Source of the DNA: CAYQQQ01 sp964420125 | Lineage (GTDB): Bacteria; Actinomycetota; Acidimicrobiia; Acidimicrobiales; Microtrichaceae | Length of the DNA stretch: 64,000 bases | NCBI GenBank assembly: GCA_964420125.1 | Contig: CAYQQQ010000005.1 | Location: 62,001 to 126,000 of the forward strand | Direction: 5' to 3' | Made by a program: the position numbers and the translations under genes | Shown: positions 1 through 7,909 of the stretch, piece by piece | How positions within the stretch are numbered: position 1 is the stretch's first letter | Layout: each line of letters begins with the position of its first letter | Notes under the pieces: model-generated | The model's input: the letters and a program-made list of their open reading frames with translations, nothing else | What the model was told of the DNA's origin: nothing | The model's database searches: none

Positions 1-2
1 CC

Positions 3-983
3 GCCGCCGCCACGTCGGTCGTCGGCGTGGACGTGGGGGGCACCAAGGTGCTGGGCGCGCTGGTCAGGCTCGGAGGCGACGCCCCGGGCGAGGTGCTGCG
101 CTCGATGCAGCTCCCCTCCGACGCCAAGGGGTCGGACGTGGTGGACCAGGTCGTGGCCGTCGCCAGGTCGCTCGTGGCCGATGCCGGCGAGGACGCGCCG
201 GTGGCGGTGGGAGCGGGGCTGGCCGGGCTCGTCGACCTCCACGGGGTGGTGCGTCGCTCGCCCAACGCGCCGGGCCTCGAGGGCGTCGACGTCGCCGGTC
301 GGATCCGGGCGGCCACCGGCCTGCCGACGGTCATCGACAACGACGCCAACTGCGTCGCCCGCACCGCGCTCGCCCTGCGGGTGCCACGGGTGCGGCACCT
401 GGTCGCCGTCACGCTGGGCACCGGGATCGGCGGCGGTCTGGTGGTGGACGGCGCCCTCGTGCGGGGTGCCCGGGGCTTCGCCGGGGAGCCCGGCCACATG
501 GTGGTGGATCCGCACGGACCGATCTGCCCGTGCGGCCAGCGTGGCTGCTGGGAGCGCTACGCCTCCGGGTCGAGCCTGGAGGACCTGGCTCGCCGGGCGG
601 TCGCATCCGGGAGGGGTTCGGGGTTGGCGGGCCCCGACGGCGCGCTCGACGGTGCCAGGGTGACCGAGGCTGCGTCGCTGGGCGTGCCGGCCGCCCTGGC
701 GGTGATGGACGAGCTCGCGGCGTGGATCGCCCTCGGACTTGCCAACCTGATCGGCCTGCTCGATCCCGAGCTGGTGGTGCTGGGCGGGGGGATCACCGAC
801 GCGGGCGACGTGTTGATGGAGCCGGTGCGCGCCGCGCTGGGCGCGCACCCGATGGTCGGGGCTCGGCAGGTGCCCGTGGAGGTGGCGCCCGGCGGGCCTC
901 TGGCCGGCGCCGTGGGAGCGGCGCTGGCGGCGGCGGAGCGGTACGGGACAACCGTGTGGGGTGCCGCCGCGCCGGGCGGTTAG
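3..983 (+). CDS. ROK-family sugar kinase (glucokinase-like), 5' end outside window
   Basis: This is a ROK (repressor/ORF/kinase) family protein, probably a cytoplasmic glucokinase that phosphorylates glucose with ATP or polyphosphate. The reading frame is open to the window edge and already encodes SVVGVDVGGTKVLGAL, the N-terminal phosphate-binding loop, so the true start lies a few codons upstream; the GTG at 27 falls inside the loop and is not the start. The ROK zinc motif is present as CPCGQRGCWE, preceded by the sugar-binding GHMVVD segment, and an LGGGI loop follows near the C terminus. No repressor-type DNA-binding domain is visible in the part seen. Its TAG stop is shared with the -10-like hexamer of the next gene. 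The substrate is inferred from the family, not from specific residues. Confidence 0.85.
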   Translation, partial: AAATSVVGVDVGGTKVLGALVRLGGDAPGEVLRSMQLPSDAKGSDVVDQVVAVARSLVADAGEDAPVAVGAGLAGLVDLHGVVRRSPNAPGLEGVDVAGRIRAATGLPTVIDNDANCVARTALALRVPRVRHLVAVTLGTGIGGGLVVDGALVRGARGFAGEPGHMVVDPHGPICPCGQRGCWERYASGSSLEDLARRAVASGRGSGLAGPDGALDGARVTEAASLGVPAALAVMDELAAWIALGLANLIGLLDPELVVLGGGITDAGDVLMEPVRAALGAHPMVGARQVPVEVAPGGPLAGAVGAALAAAERYGTTVWGAAAPGG

Positions 984-986
984 CGT
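981..986 (+). promoter_or_regulatory. -10 hexamer TAGCGT of a probable leaderless promoter
   Basis: TAGCGT ends exactly 6 bases before the ATG at 993, the spacing expected if transcription starts on or next to the start codon. Its first three bases are the stop codon of the upstream kinase. No Shine-Dalgarno sequence is present before the ATG. Confidence 0.5.
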
Positions 987-992
987 TCAGGG

Positions 993-2168
993 ATGGAGTT
1001 CCGCCGGATCACGTCCCTGCCGCCCTACGTCTTCACCATCATCGACGGGCTCAAGGTGGAGGCGCGTCGTGCCGGGATGGACATCATCGACCTCGGCTTC
1101 GGCAACCCCGACCTCCCCTCGCCGGAGGTGGCGGTGGAGAAGCTCTGCGAGGCTGCGAGCAACTCCCGCAACCACCGCTACTCGGCGTCCCGGGGGATCC
1201 CCAAGCTCCGCGAGGCGGTCGCGGGGTACTACCAGCGGCGCTTCGGCGTGGAGCTCGACCCCGAGACCGAGGTGATCAACACCATCGGCGCCAAGGAGGG
1301 CTTCAGCCACCTCATGTGGACCCTGCTGCAGCCCCACGACGCGGCGCTGGTGCCGGCGCCCAGCTACCCGATCCACATCTTCGGGCCCCTGTTCGCCGGC
1401 GCCAACGTGCGCGAGATCCCCCTGGGCACCGGCGAGGAGTTCTTCGACAACATGCTGCGAGCCTGGGAGTACAGCCACCCCAAGCCCCGGGTGATCGTGC
1501 TGTCCTTCCCCCACAACCCCACCACGACCTGCGTGGACCTCACCTTCATGCAGCGGGTCGTCGACTTCGCCCGCGAGAAGGAGGTGGTGCTCGTGCACGA
1601 CAACGCCTACGCGGACCTGGGCTTCGACGGCTACCGCCCACCGTCGATCCTGCAGGCCGAGGGCGCCAAGGACGTGGCTGTCGAGCTCTACTCCATGACG
1701 AAGTCCTTCTCGATGGCCGGCTGGCGGGTGGCGTTCATGGTGGGCAACCGCGAGGTCGTGGGGGCGCTCGCCAAGTTGAAGTCCTACCTCGACTACGGAA
1801 CCTTCCAGCCGATCCAGATCGCCGCCACGGTCACCCTCAACGAGGCCCAGGACTTCCCCGAGGAGGTGAACCTGGTCTACCAGGGTCGCCGCGACGCCCT
1901 GATCTCGGGGCTGCACCGGATCGGGTGGGACGTCGAGCCGCCGAAGGGGACCATGTTCACCTGGGCCAGGATCCCGGAGCCCTACCTCGAGATGGGCTCG
2001 GTGGAGTTCTGCTCGTTCCTCGTGAAGGACGCCCAGGTGGCGCTCTCGCCGGGGGTGGGCTTCGGTCCCGGCGGTGAGGGCCACGTGCGCTTCGCGCTCA
2101 TCGAGAACGAGCAGCGCACCGTCCAGGCGGTCCGGAACCTGCGTCGCGCGCTGACCAAGCTGGGATAG
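993..2168 (+). CDS. alaC: AlaC-type PLP-dependent aminotransferase
   Basis: This is a class I/II aminotransferase of 391 aa, cytoplasmic and PLP-dependent. It closely follows the pattern of E. coli AlaC (glutamate-pyruvate transaminase): the N-terminal RITSLPPYVFTIIDGLK segment, IIDLGFGNPDLPSP, SASRGIPKLREAV, and the PLP lysine in SMTKSFSMAGWRVAF. The C-terminal GVGFGPGGEGHVRFALIEN segment also matches that family. The likely reaction is interconversion of pyruvate and alanine with glutamate/2-oxoglutarate. The ATG at 993 begins at the conserved N terminus and follows a -10-like TAGCGT by 6 bases, so the transcript is probably leaderless. It converges on the tetR gene, leaving only 9 bp between the stops. 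Exact substrate specificity is inferred from similarity of motifs only. Confidence 0.82.
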   Translation: MEFRRITSLPPYVFTIIDGLKVEARRAGMDIIDLGFGNPDLPSPEVAVEKLCEAASNSRNHRYSASRGIPKLREAVAGYYQRRFGVELDPETEVINTIGAKEGFSHLMWTLLQPHDAALVPAPSYPIHIFGPLFAGANVREIPLGTGEEFFDNMLRAWEYSHPKPRVIVLSFPHNPTTTCVDLTFMQRVVDFAREKEVVLVHDNAYADLGFDGYRPPSILQAEGAKDVAVELYSMTKSFSMAGWRVAFMVGNREVVGALAKLKSYLDYGTFQPIQIAATVTLNEAQDFPEEVNLVYQGRRDALISGLHRIGWDVEPPKGTMFTWARIPEPYLEMGSVEFCSFLVKDAQVALSPGVGFGPGGEGHVRFALIENEQRTVQAVRNLRRALTKLG

Positions 2169-2177
2169 CGGGCCACG

Positions 2178-2765
2178 CTACCGACCGGCGAAGCCGTCGC
2201 GGCAGATGGCGACCACCAGGTCCGCCACCTCCTCGGGGTCGCGCTGGCCCTGGTCGATGAACACCATGGTGAGCTGGTTGCTCACCCCGAGGATGCCGTG
2301 GGCCAGGGCCTCGGGGTCGCGGTGGGGGATGCAGCCCTGGTTGATGGCGTCCTGCAGGTAGATGACGGCGTCGGCGACGGTGACCGCCTGGCCGAGGCGC
2401 AGCGCCTCGGCGAAGGTGCTCTCGGTGCGGGCGAACTCGATGAGCCGGCGCAGGTCGGGGTGCTCCGCCATCCACAGCACCCCGGCTCGGATGCCGAGCT
2501 CGATGCGCCGGACCGGGTCCTCCACGCCGTCGATGGCCCGCAGCTGACGGCGTCGGAGGTCGTTCTGGGCAGAGCGGAGGATCTCGACGAAGAGCTCCTC
2601 CTTGGACTCGAAGTACCAGTAGAAGACGCCCTTGCCGACGCCGATCCCGTCGACGATGTCGGCCACCGAGGTGGGGTGGTAGCCATCGGTGGCGAATCGC
2701 TCGGTGGCGTACTCCAGCAGCTGCGCCCGGCGCTCCTGGCCACGTTGGGTGAGTCGGCGTGACAC
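2178..2765 (-). CDS. TetR-family transcriptional regulator
   Basis: This 195-aa protein has a TetR N-terminal helix-turn-helix: RRAQLLEYATERFATDGYHPTSVADIVDGIGVGKGVFYWYF covers roughly residues 13-53 and ends in the typical GVFYWYFESKEEL. The C-terminal ligand-binding half is diverse and gives no clue to the inducer. Two in-frame GTG codons compete as start. I prefer the one at 2765 because a -10-like TACGGT (minus strand, 2778-2773) ends 7 bases before it and overlaps the other GTG at 2774. It is divergent from an ACT-domain gene, and a perfect palindrome lies between the two, so it probably represses itself and possibly its neighbour. The C-terminal helix contains EEVADLVVAICRDGF. Confidence 0.85.
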   Translation of the reverse strand: MSRRLTQRGQERRAQLLEYATERFATDGYHPTSVADIVDGIGVGKGVFYWYFESKEELFVEILRSAQNDLRRRQLRAIDGVEDPVRRIELGIRAGVLWMAEHPDLRRLIEFARTESTFAEALRLGQAVTVADAVIYLQDAINQGCIPHRDPEALAHGILGVSNQLTMVFIDQGQRDPEEVADLVVAICRDGFAGR

Positions 2766-2772
2766 CTGGCTC

Positions 2773-2778
2773 ACCGTA
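2773..2778 (-). promoter_or_regulatory. -10 hexamer TACGGT for the tetR gene
   Basis: Read on the minus strand, TACGGT lies 7 bases before the preferred GTG start. TTGACC at 2803-2798 is 19 bases upstream of it and could be the -35; that hexamer is part of the palindromic operator, so repressor binding would block polymerase. Confidence 0.45.
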
Positions 2779-2786
2779 CCGGAGAT

Positions 2787-2804
2787 CTTGACCGTTCGGT
2801 CAAG
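2787..2804. promoter_or_regulatory. TetR operator: perfect 8+2+8 palindrome
   Basis: CTTGACCG-TT-CGGTCAAG is a perfect inverted repeat with 8-base arms around a 2-base centre. It sits between the divergent tetR and ACT-protein genes, 13 bp from the tetR -10 hexamer and 12 bp from the other gene's -10 hexamer. TetR-family repressors bind such palindromes as dimers, and location plus symmetry make this the likely autoregulatory site. Confidence 0.75.
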
Positions 2805-2816
2805 TTGCCGGCTGGG

Positions 2817-2822
2817 TACGGT
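2817..2822 (+). promoter_or_regulatory. -10 hexamer TACGGT for the ACT-domain gene
   Basis: TACGGT ends 6 bases before the ATG at 2829, and no ribosome binding site follows it. This supports ATG 2829 over the upstream in-frame TTG at 2805, which would lie upstream of the promoter element. Confidence 0.5.
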
Positions 2823-2828
2823 GTCGCG

Positions 2829-3434
2829 ATGTCCCTGTTCGTCATCCGGGTGTGGCTGCCCGACCGTCCCGGTGCGCTGGGCGCGGTGGCCACGCGCGTC
2901 GGCGCGGTGCGGGGCGACGTGGTGGGCATCGAGATCATCGAGCGAGGCGCGGGGCGTGCCATCGACGAGATCACCGTGGAGCTGCCCGACGACGACCTGG
3001 TGGAGCTCCTGGTCGGTGAGATCGGTCAGGTCGACGGGGTCGACGTCGAGGACGTCCGGCCCCTGGGTGCCCCCCACGAGGACCCCGCCGTCACCGCCCT
3101 GGGCGTGGCCGCCAGGGTGGTGACCGCTGCCAGCGAGGCGGCCCTCGCGGACGCCATGGTGCAGGGAGCGGTCGACCTGCTGCGTGCCGACTGGGCGGCG
3201 CTGGTGGACCTGGAGACCGCACAGCTGGTCGCCGGCGCCGGCACCGGGGTGCCCAACGGCGCATGGGTGGCGGGGTACGTGCGCGGCACCTCGGCCAGCG
3301 GCTCGGCGGAGCTTGAGGAGATGGCCCACGCCGAGGTTCCCGACCACCGCTGGGTGCTGGTGGTCTCCCGTGAGGCCCTGCCGCTGCGGGGTCGGGAGCG
3401 GGCCGTGCTCGACGGCCTCGGCGGGTTGGGCTGA
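2829..3434 (+). CDS. ACT-domain amino acid-sensing protein
   Basis: This 201-aa protein starts directly with an ACT domain (about residues 1-75: LFVIRVWLPDRPGALGAVA, then VVGIEIIERG and a second strand region around ITVELP). ACT domains bind amino acids and control enzymes or regulators. The C-terminal 120 residues have no motif I recognise with certainty, though their pattern (a helix followed by a region resembling a degenerate GAF domain) suggests a second ligand-binding module. It is divergent from a TetR regulator with a strong operator between them, so its expression is probably controlled by that regulator. No enzyme domain is present, so a sensory or regulatory role is more likely than catalysis. 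Confidence 0.7.
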   Translation: MSLFVIRVWLPDRPGALGAVATRVGAVRGDVVGIEIIERGAGRAIDEITVELPDDDLVELLVGEIGQVDGVDVEDVRPLGAPHEDPAVTALGVAARVVTAASEAALADAMVQGAVDLLRADWAALVDLETAQLVAGAGTGVPNGAWVAGYVRGTSASGSAELEEMAHAEVPDHRWVLVVSREALPLRGRERAVLDGLGGLG

Positions 3435-3451
3435 CCCGTCGCCCGCAGGTG

Positions 3452-4966
3452 CTACCCGTTGCCCCGGTCGGGCTCCACCCAGTCCAAGCTGCGCTCCACG
3501 GCTCGTCGCCAGCGGTCGTGCTCGGCGTCGAGCACCGCGCGGTCGCCCTCGGCGTCGAAGCGCCGGTCCGCTCGCCAGGCCTCGGCCACCTCCTGGGCGC
3601 TGGACCACACGCCTGCGCCCAACCCGGCGAGGTAGGCCGCGCCCAGGGCGGTGGTCTCGGCCACGGCGGAGCGGGCGACCGTGACGCCGAGCTGGTCGGC
3701 CTGCAGCTGGAGCATGCTGTCCATGGCGGCCGCACCGCCGTCGACGCGCAGCTCCTGCAGCTGGTGGCCGGAGGCGGAGACCATGGCGTCCACGGCGTCG
3801 CGGGTCTGGTGCACCATGGCGTCGATCACCGCCCTGGCCAGGTGGGCCTTGGTGGTGCCCCGGGTGATGCCGACCACGGTCCCCCGGGCGAAGGGGTCCC
3901 ACCAGGGTGAGCCCAGTCCGGTGAAGGCGGGCACGACCACCACCCCGTCGCTGTCGAGCACGGTGGCGGCCAGCGGCTCGCAGTCCGCGGCGTGGTCGAT
4001 GATCCCCAGCCCGTCGCGCAGCCACTGCACGGCGGAGCCCGTGGAGAAGATGGCTCCCTCGAAGGCGAAGTGGGTGCACAGCGGCTCCGACGAGCCCAAC
4101 ATCGGCCCCGGCAGCTGCCAGGCCAACGTGGTCAAAAGGCCCTCGACGGGTTCGGGGCGGGCGGTGCCGAGGTTCATCAGCACGAAGGATCCGGTGCCGT
4201 AGGTGTTCTTCGCCATCCCCGGGCCCAGGCAGGCGTTGCCGAACAGCGAGGCCTGCTGGTCCCCGGCGATGCCGCTCACCGGCACCCCCGCGCCTGCGGC
4301 GCAGCCCTCGACCGTGCGCCCGAGCTCGCCGGCGGAGGGCCGCACCTCGGCCAGGGCCGAGCTCGGCACGCCGAACAGCTCGCAGAGCTCGGGCGACCAC
4401 GCCAGGGTGGTGATGTCGAAGAGCATCGTGCGGCTGGCGTTGGACACGTCGGTGGCGTGCACCTCGCCGCCGGTGAGCTGCCACAGCAGCCAGCTGTCGA
4501 TGGTGCCGACCCGCAGATTGGAACCCGCGCTCACGCCGCCCTCGGTGAGGAGCCACTCGATCTTGCTGGCCGAGAAGTAGGGGTCGAGCACCAGCCCGGT
4601 GTGGGCGCGCACGTAGGGCAGCTCACCGGACTCCGCCAGCTCGGCGCAGCGGTCCGCGGTGCGGCGGTCCTGCCACACGATGGCCCGGTGCAGCGGCCGA
4701 CCGTCGCGTGCGTCCCATGCCACGACCGTCTCGCGCTGGTCGGTGATGCCGATGGCGGCCACGGGCCCGTCGAGTCGGGAGACGACCTCGGCGAGCACGC
4801 GCTGGGTGGCATCCCAGATCTCGCTCGGGTCGTGCTCCACCCAACCCGGCTTCGGGAAGTGCTGGGTGATCTCGGTGTGGGCGGCGGGGCCGGGCCGGCC
4901 GGAGCCGTCGACGCTGAACGCGCGCACGCCGGTGGTCCCCTCGTCGATGGCCACGATCCAGGTCAC
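3452..4966 (-). CDS. glpK: glycerol kinase
   Basis: GlpK phosphorylates glycerol to glycerol 3-phosphate with ATP in the cytoplasm. The 504-aa length is typical. FGGY-family features are clear: N-terminal WIVAIDEGTTGVRAF phosphate loop, HTEITQHFPKPGWVEHDP, TDQRETVVAWD with the substrate-contacting RET, WLLWQLTGG, DQQASLFGNACLGPGMAKNT with the catalytic aspartate, and the C-terminal VDGGAAAMDSMLQLQADQL. I chose the GTG at 4966: its bases overlap the stop of the preceding lipoprotein gene as GTGA, and an AAGGAGGA sequence lies at a good distance. The GTG at 4972 would overlap that ribosome binding site. Translational coupling to an MtrAB-LpqB-like operon is unusual for glycerol kinase. No glpF or glpD gene is adjacent. 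Confidence 0.93.
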   Translation of the reverse strand: MTWIVAIDEGTTGVRAFSVDGSGRPGPAAHTEITQHFPKPGWVEHDPSEIWDATQRVLAEVVSRLDGPVAAIGITDQRETVVAWDARDGRPLHRAIVWQDRRTADRCAELAESGELPYVRAHTGLVLDPYFSASKIEWLLTEGGVSAGSNLRVGTIDSWLLWQLTGGEVHATDVSNASRTMLFDITTLAWSPELCELFGVPSSALAEVRPSAGELGRTVEGCAAGAGVPVSGIAGDQQASLFGNACLGPGMAKNTYGTGSFVLMNLGTARPEPVEGLLTTLAWQLPGPMLGSSEPLCTHFAFEGAIFSTGSAVQWLRDGLGIIDHAADCEPLAATVLDSDGVVVVPAFTGLGSPWWDPFARGTVVGITRGTTKAHLARAVIDAMVHQTRDAVDAMVSASGHQLQELRVDGGAAAMDSMLQLQADQLGVTVARSAVAETTALGAAYLAGLGAGVWSSAQEVAEAWRADRRFDAEGDRAVLDAEHDRWRRAVERSLDWVEPDRGNG

Positions 4967-5595
4967 GGGCACTCCTCCTTGAGCTCCTTGCGGCGCAGCT
5001 GCAACAGGGTGATCTGCCCCGTCGTCAGCTCGGCCTCCTCGGCCTCCGGATCGGCGAGCATGGAGGCGTAGTCGCAGGCCGAGACCACGTTGACGTCACC
5101 ACGGGAGGTGGTGACCTTGAAGGGCTCGCCCTCGATGGAGAAGGTCAGCTGGGTGGTCTCGCTGAGCGCCGTCTCGCTGAGGACCATCTGTCCGATGGCG
5201 AGCTGGCGCGACGGGCCGACCACGTCGTCGAACTCCTCGGAGAGGTCGACGGCGAGGAGGGTCCCACTTCGCTCGAGGTCACGCAGCTGGGTGTTGGCCG
5301 GGATCGAGCTGGACAGCCCGCTGCCCTCCTCGGGCGCGGGGGCTTGCAGCAGGGAGTCCAGGATGGCTTCGGCGTTGCGGGCGGGAAGCGCCCTGGTGAT
5401 CGGCACCAGCCGGTCGGCCTGCACGTAGTAGAGCACCGCCGGCGCGGTGCCCGCCTGCTCCGCCACGGTGGTGCTGGTGGAGGTGGTCGCTGCCAGCTCG
5501 CGGGGGGTGCCGTCGGCGGCGATCCCGCAACCGGCGACAAGGGCCACGACGGCGGCGGTCCCGAGCAGGGCCCGCACCCCGACGCGTCGGCTCAC
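4963..5595 (-). CDS. lpqB: GerMN-domain lipoprotein, short LpqB-like partner of MtrAB
   Basis: This is a 210-aa secreted lipoprotein. The signal peptide is followed by the lipobox LVAGC, with the lipidated cysteine at about residue 23, then a Thr/Ser-rich linker and a GerMN (sporulation/spore germination) domain covering most of the rest. Gene order MtrA-MtrB-this gene equals the actinobacterial MtrA-MtrB-LpqB signalling operon, in which LpqB binds the sensor domain of MtrB. Known LpqB proteins are close to 580 aa, with a beta-propeller after the GerMN part; here that C-terminal half is absent. The start GTG overlaps the mtrB stop as GTGA, and its own stop overlaps the glpK start the same way. 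The symbol is assigned from context and is tentative. Confidence 0.72.
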   Translation of the reverse strand: MSRRVGVRALLGTAAVVALVAGCGIAADGTPRELAATTSTSTTVAEQAGTAPAVLYYVQADRLVPITRALPARNAEAILDSLLQAPAPEEGSGLSSSIPANTQLRDLERSGTLLAVDLSEEFDDVVGPSRQLAIGQMVLSETALSETTQLTFSIEGEPFKVTTSRGDVNVVSACDYASMLADPEAEEAELTTGQITLLQLRRKELKEECP

Positions 5596-7163
5596 CGGTC
5601 GTCCTCTCCGCCGGTGAGGGTGACCGCCTTGTGCTCGCCGGTGAGGGTGAGCGCGCTGGCGGCCTCCGGGGTGGCCTCCGCCAGGTCCTCGTCCTCGTCG
5701 CGCACCTCGAGCAACGGCAGCTCCACCACGAAGCGGGCACCCTGCCCGCCGTCGGAGCGGTCCTCCACCCACACGTCGCCGGCCTGGAGTCGGGCGTGCT
5801 CCGCGGCCAGTGCCAGGCCGAGGCCCACGCCCACGTCGGCTCCCCGGCTTCCCCCCTGGTCACCCCGGTTGAAGCGGTCGAAGACGGCGCCGCGCTGTTC
5901 CGGGGGCACGCCGGGGCCGTTGTCCTCCACGGCGATCCTCACCGTGGGCTCGCCCAGGGGATCCTCGAGATCTGGTTCGTGGCGCTCGACGGTGACCTCC
6001 GAGGCGCCGTCCGCGTACTTCTCGGCGTTGTTCAGGAAGTTGGCGAGGATGCGGGCCAGCCGTCGTCGGTCGCACGCCAGCACGAGGCCGTCGATCGCGG
6101 GGTCGGCCACCACGGGCACGGTTCCCCCGGTGAGGTTGTCGACGGTGGTTCGCACCATCGGCACCAGGGCGACGTCGTCGAGCTCCAGGCGCACGGCCCC
6201 GGCATCGAAGCGGGAGATCTCCAGCAGGTCCTCCACGAGCTGGGTGAAGCGCTCCACGTCGGAGTCGAGCAGGTCGAGGGCCTGCTGGGCGCGCTCGGGC
6301 ATCTCGTCGCGGTTGTTGGCCAGCACCTGCAGGCCGGCGTTGAGGGTGGTGAGCGGCGAGCGCAGCTCGTGGCTCACGTCGCTGGCGAAGCGGGCATCGC
6401 GATCGATCCGCTCCTGGAGGGCCTGGACCATGGCGTTGAAGTTGACCACCAGCGGTGCGAGATCGGGGTCGTGGTCGTACTCCTCGACGTCCAGACGGGT
6501 GTCGAGCTGGCCGAGGGACACGGCCTCGGCGGCTTCGCTGAGCCGGGTGAGCGGGCGGATGGTGTACCGGCTGAGCCAGAACCCCAGGAGGGCGGCGGCC
6601 AGGGTCGAGCCGGCCACCGCCGCCAGGAGGGCGATGCCGATCGTCCGCAGGGCGTCGGCGATGTCGTCGAGGCCGGAGACCTCGAAGTAGGCGGCGTCCT
6701 GGTCGGCGATCGGCACTCCCACCCCCACCAGCGTCTGGCCCCCGGCGGTGAAGCGCATGATGGCGCCCTGTCGGCCTTCGAGGGCCTGCTCCACCAGCGC
6801 CGGGGGCAGGTCCTCCACGGTGGCGCGGGGGTCGAGGCTCACCGAGCGCCTGCCACCGTCCCAGGACACCGACGGCCGGTCGGCCTCCGACAAGGAGCTC
6901 AGCGTGGTCTGGAGGTCGGCGGCGTCCAGCTCGGAGAGGTTCTGCCCGGCGATCACCGAGGCGTTGGCCAGCGCTCGGCGCGTGGCGGACTGCTCGCGGG
7001 CGTCGAGGAGGGTCTCCCGCGCCACCGCCAGGGTCACGAGCGACACGGCGGTCGACAGCACCAGGGTGACGAGGGCGACGGCGAGGGCGATGCGGGTGCG
7101 CAGGCCCAGGCGCAGGCCGTGCCACAGCGAAGGCTCGTGGTCGACCAGCGCGTCGTCGTCCAC
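5592..7163 (-). CDS. mtrB: MtrB-like sensor histidine kinase
   Basis: This is a membrane sensor kinase of 523 aa. It has TM1 at about residues 25-48, an extracytoplasmic sensor of about 120 residues, TM2 at about 173-197, a HAMP region, and a HisKA domain with the phosphorylated histidine at about residue 265 in FASDVSHELRSPLTTL. The ATPase domain follows with an N box (NFLNNAEKYA), G1 box (DNGPGVPP) and G2 box (GVGLGLALAAEH). The SDVSHELRSPLTT segment and its position downstream of an MtrA-like regulator identify it as MtrB, which controls cell wall and division genes in actinobacteria. The GTG at 7163 is 5 bp after the regulator's stop and is the only reasonable start. The C terminus carries an acidic tail of about 40 residues beyond the kinase fold. 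Confidence 0.88.
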   Translation of the reverse strand: MDDDALVDHEPSLWHGLRLGLRTRIALAVALVTLVLSTAVSLVTLAVARETLLDAREQSATRRALANASVIAGQNLSELDAADLQTTLSSLSEADRPSVSWDGGRRSVSLDPRATVEDLPPALVEQALEGRQGAIMRFTAGGQTLVGVGVPIADQDAAYFEVSGLDDIADALRTIGIALLAAVAGSTLAAALLGFWLSRYTIRPLTRLSEAAEAVSLGQLDTRLDVEEYDHDPDLAPLVVNFNAMVQALQERIDRDARFASDVSHELRSPLTTLNAGLQVLANNRDEMPERAQQALDLLDSDVERFTQLVEDLLEISRFDAGAVRLELDDVALVPMVRTTVDNLTGGTVPVVADPAIDGLVLACDRRRLARILANFLNNAEKYADGASEVTVERHEPDLEDPLGEPTVRIAVEDNGPGVPPEQRGAVFDRFNRGDQGGSRGADVGVGLGLALAAEHARLQAGDVWVEDRSDGGQGARFVVELPLLEVRDEDEDLAEATPEAASALTLTGEHKAVTLTGGEDDR

Positions 7164-7168
7164 CGACC

Positions 7169-7849
7169 TCAGCCCTGCAGCTTGTAGCCGAGGCCTCGGA
7201 CGGTCACGACGTGGGTCGGGTTGGCGGGGTCGGGCTCGATCTTGGTGCGGAGGCGACGGATGTGCACGTCGACGAGGCGACCGTCGCCGAAGACGCCGTG
7301 GCCCCAGACGCGCTCGAGCAGGTCCTCTCGTGAGAGCACCAGGCCCTGGTTGGTGGCGAGCTCCACCAGGAGCCGGAACTCGGTCTTGGTGAGGTGCACC
7401 GCGTCGCCGGCGCGCGTCACCACACCCTCCTGGGGCACGACCTCCAGGTCGCCGAAGACGAGTCGGTTGCTGCCCGGTGGTGGGGTCCGGGCGCGGCGGA
7501 GCATGGCTCGGATGCGGGCCGAGAGCTCCTTGGGGGCGAACGGCTTGGTGAGGTAGTCGTCCGCTCCGGCCTCGAGGCCCGCCACCACGTCGTGGGTGTC
7601 GGCCCGGGCGGTGACCATGATGATGGGGACGTCGCTCTGGCGGCGGATCGACCTGCACACCTCGAAGCCGTCGATCCCCGGCAGCATGATGTCGATCAGC
7701 ACGACGTCGGCCTTGGAGGAGGGGAACCGGGCGATGGCGTCCTCCCCCGTGTCGGCCTCCTCCACCGACCAGCCCTCGTCCTCCAGCGCCAGGCGGACCG
7801 AGGTGCGGATGCGTTCGTCGTCCTCGACGGTCAGGATGGTTGTTGCCAC
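7169..7849 (-). CDS. mtrA: MtrA-like response regulator
   Basis: This is an OmpR/PhoB-type response regulator of 226 aa. The receiver domain has the acidic pocket (VEDD, residues 8-11), the phosphoacceptor aspartate at about 53 in VLIDIMLPGIDG, and the conserved lysine at about 102 in TKPF. The C-terminal winged helix includes RLVDVHIRRLRTKIE and VVTVRGLGYKLQG. These segments match MtrA of mycobacteria closely, and the next genes are a cognate kinase and a GerMN lipoprotein. MtrA is a DNA-binding regulator of cell division and wall genes. The start GTG at 7849 is preceded by GACAAT at a distance of 6 bases, fitting the leaderless pattern seen elsewhere in the window. Confidence 0.9.
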   Translation of the reverse strand: MATTILTVEDDERIRTSVRLALEDEGWSVEEADTGEDAIARFPSSKADVVLIDIMLPGIDGFEVCRSIRRQSDVPIIMVTARADTHDVVAGLEAGADDYLTKPFAPKELSARIRAMLRRARTPPPGSNRLVFGDLEVVPQEGVVTRAGDAVHLTKTEFRLLVELATNQGLVLSREDLLERVWGHGVFGDGRLVDVHIRRLRTKIEPDPANPTHVVTVRGLGYKLQG

Positions 7850-7855
7850 TCCGCC

Positions 7856-7861
7856 ATTGTC
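7856..7861 (-). promoter_or_regulatory. -10 hexamer GACAAT for the mtrA operon
   Basis: On the minus strand GACAAT ends 6 bases before the mtrA GTG, the spacing seen at many other starts in this window. It would drive the four-gene run mtrA-mtrB-lpqB-glpK. Confidence 0.35.
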
Positions 7862-7893
7862 GCCCAACCGCCGAGCGCATGTGGACACGTGGC

Positions 7894-7899
7894 TACACT
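7894..7899 (+). promoter_or_regulatory. -10 hexamer TACACT for the small membrane protein gene
   Basis: TACACT lies 10 bases upstream of the ATG at 7910. This would give a leader of only a few bases. It faces away from the mtrA promoter, so the two transcription units are divergent over about 60 bp. Confidence 0.35.
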
Positions 7900-7909
7900 T
7901 TCGTTCGGC

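Noticed and set aside
987..2084. 365-aa minus-strand frame opposite alaC
   Set aside because: No ribosome binding site, no motif, and alaC on the other strand is unambiguous.
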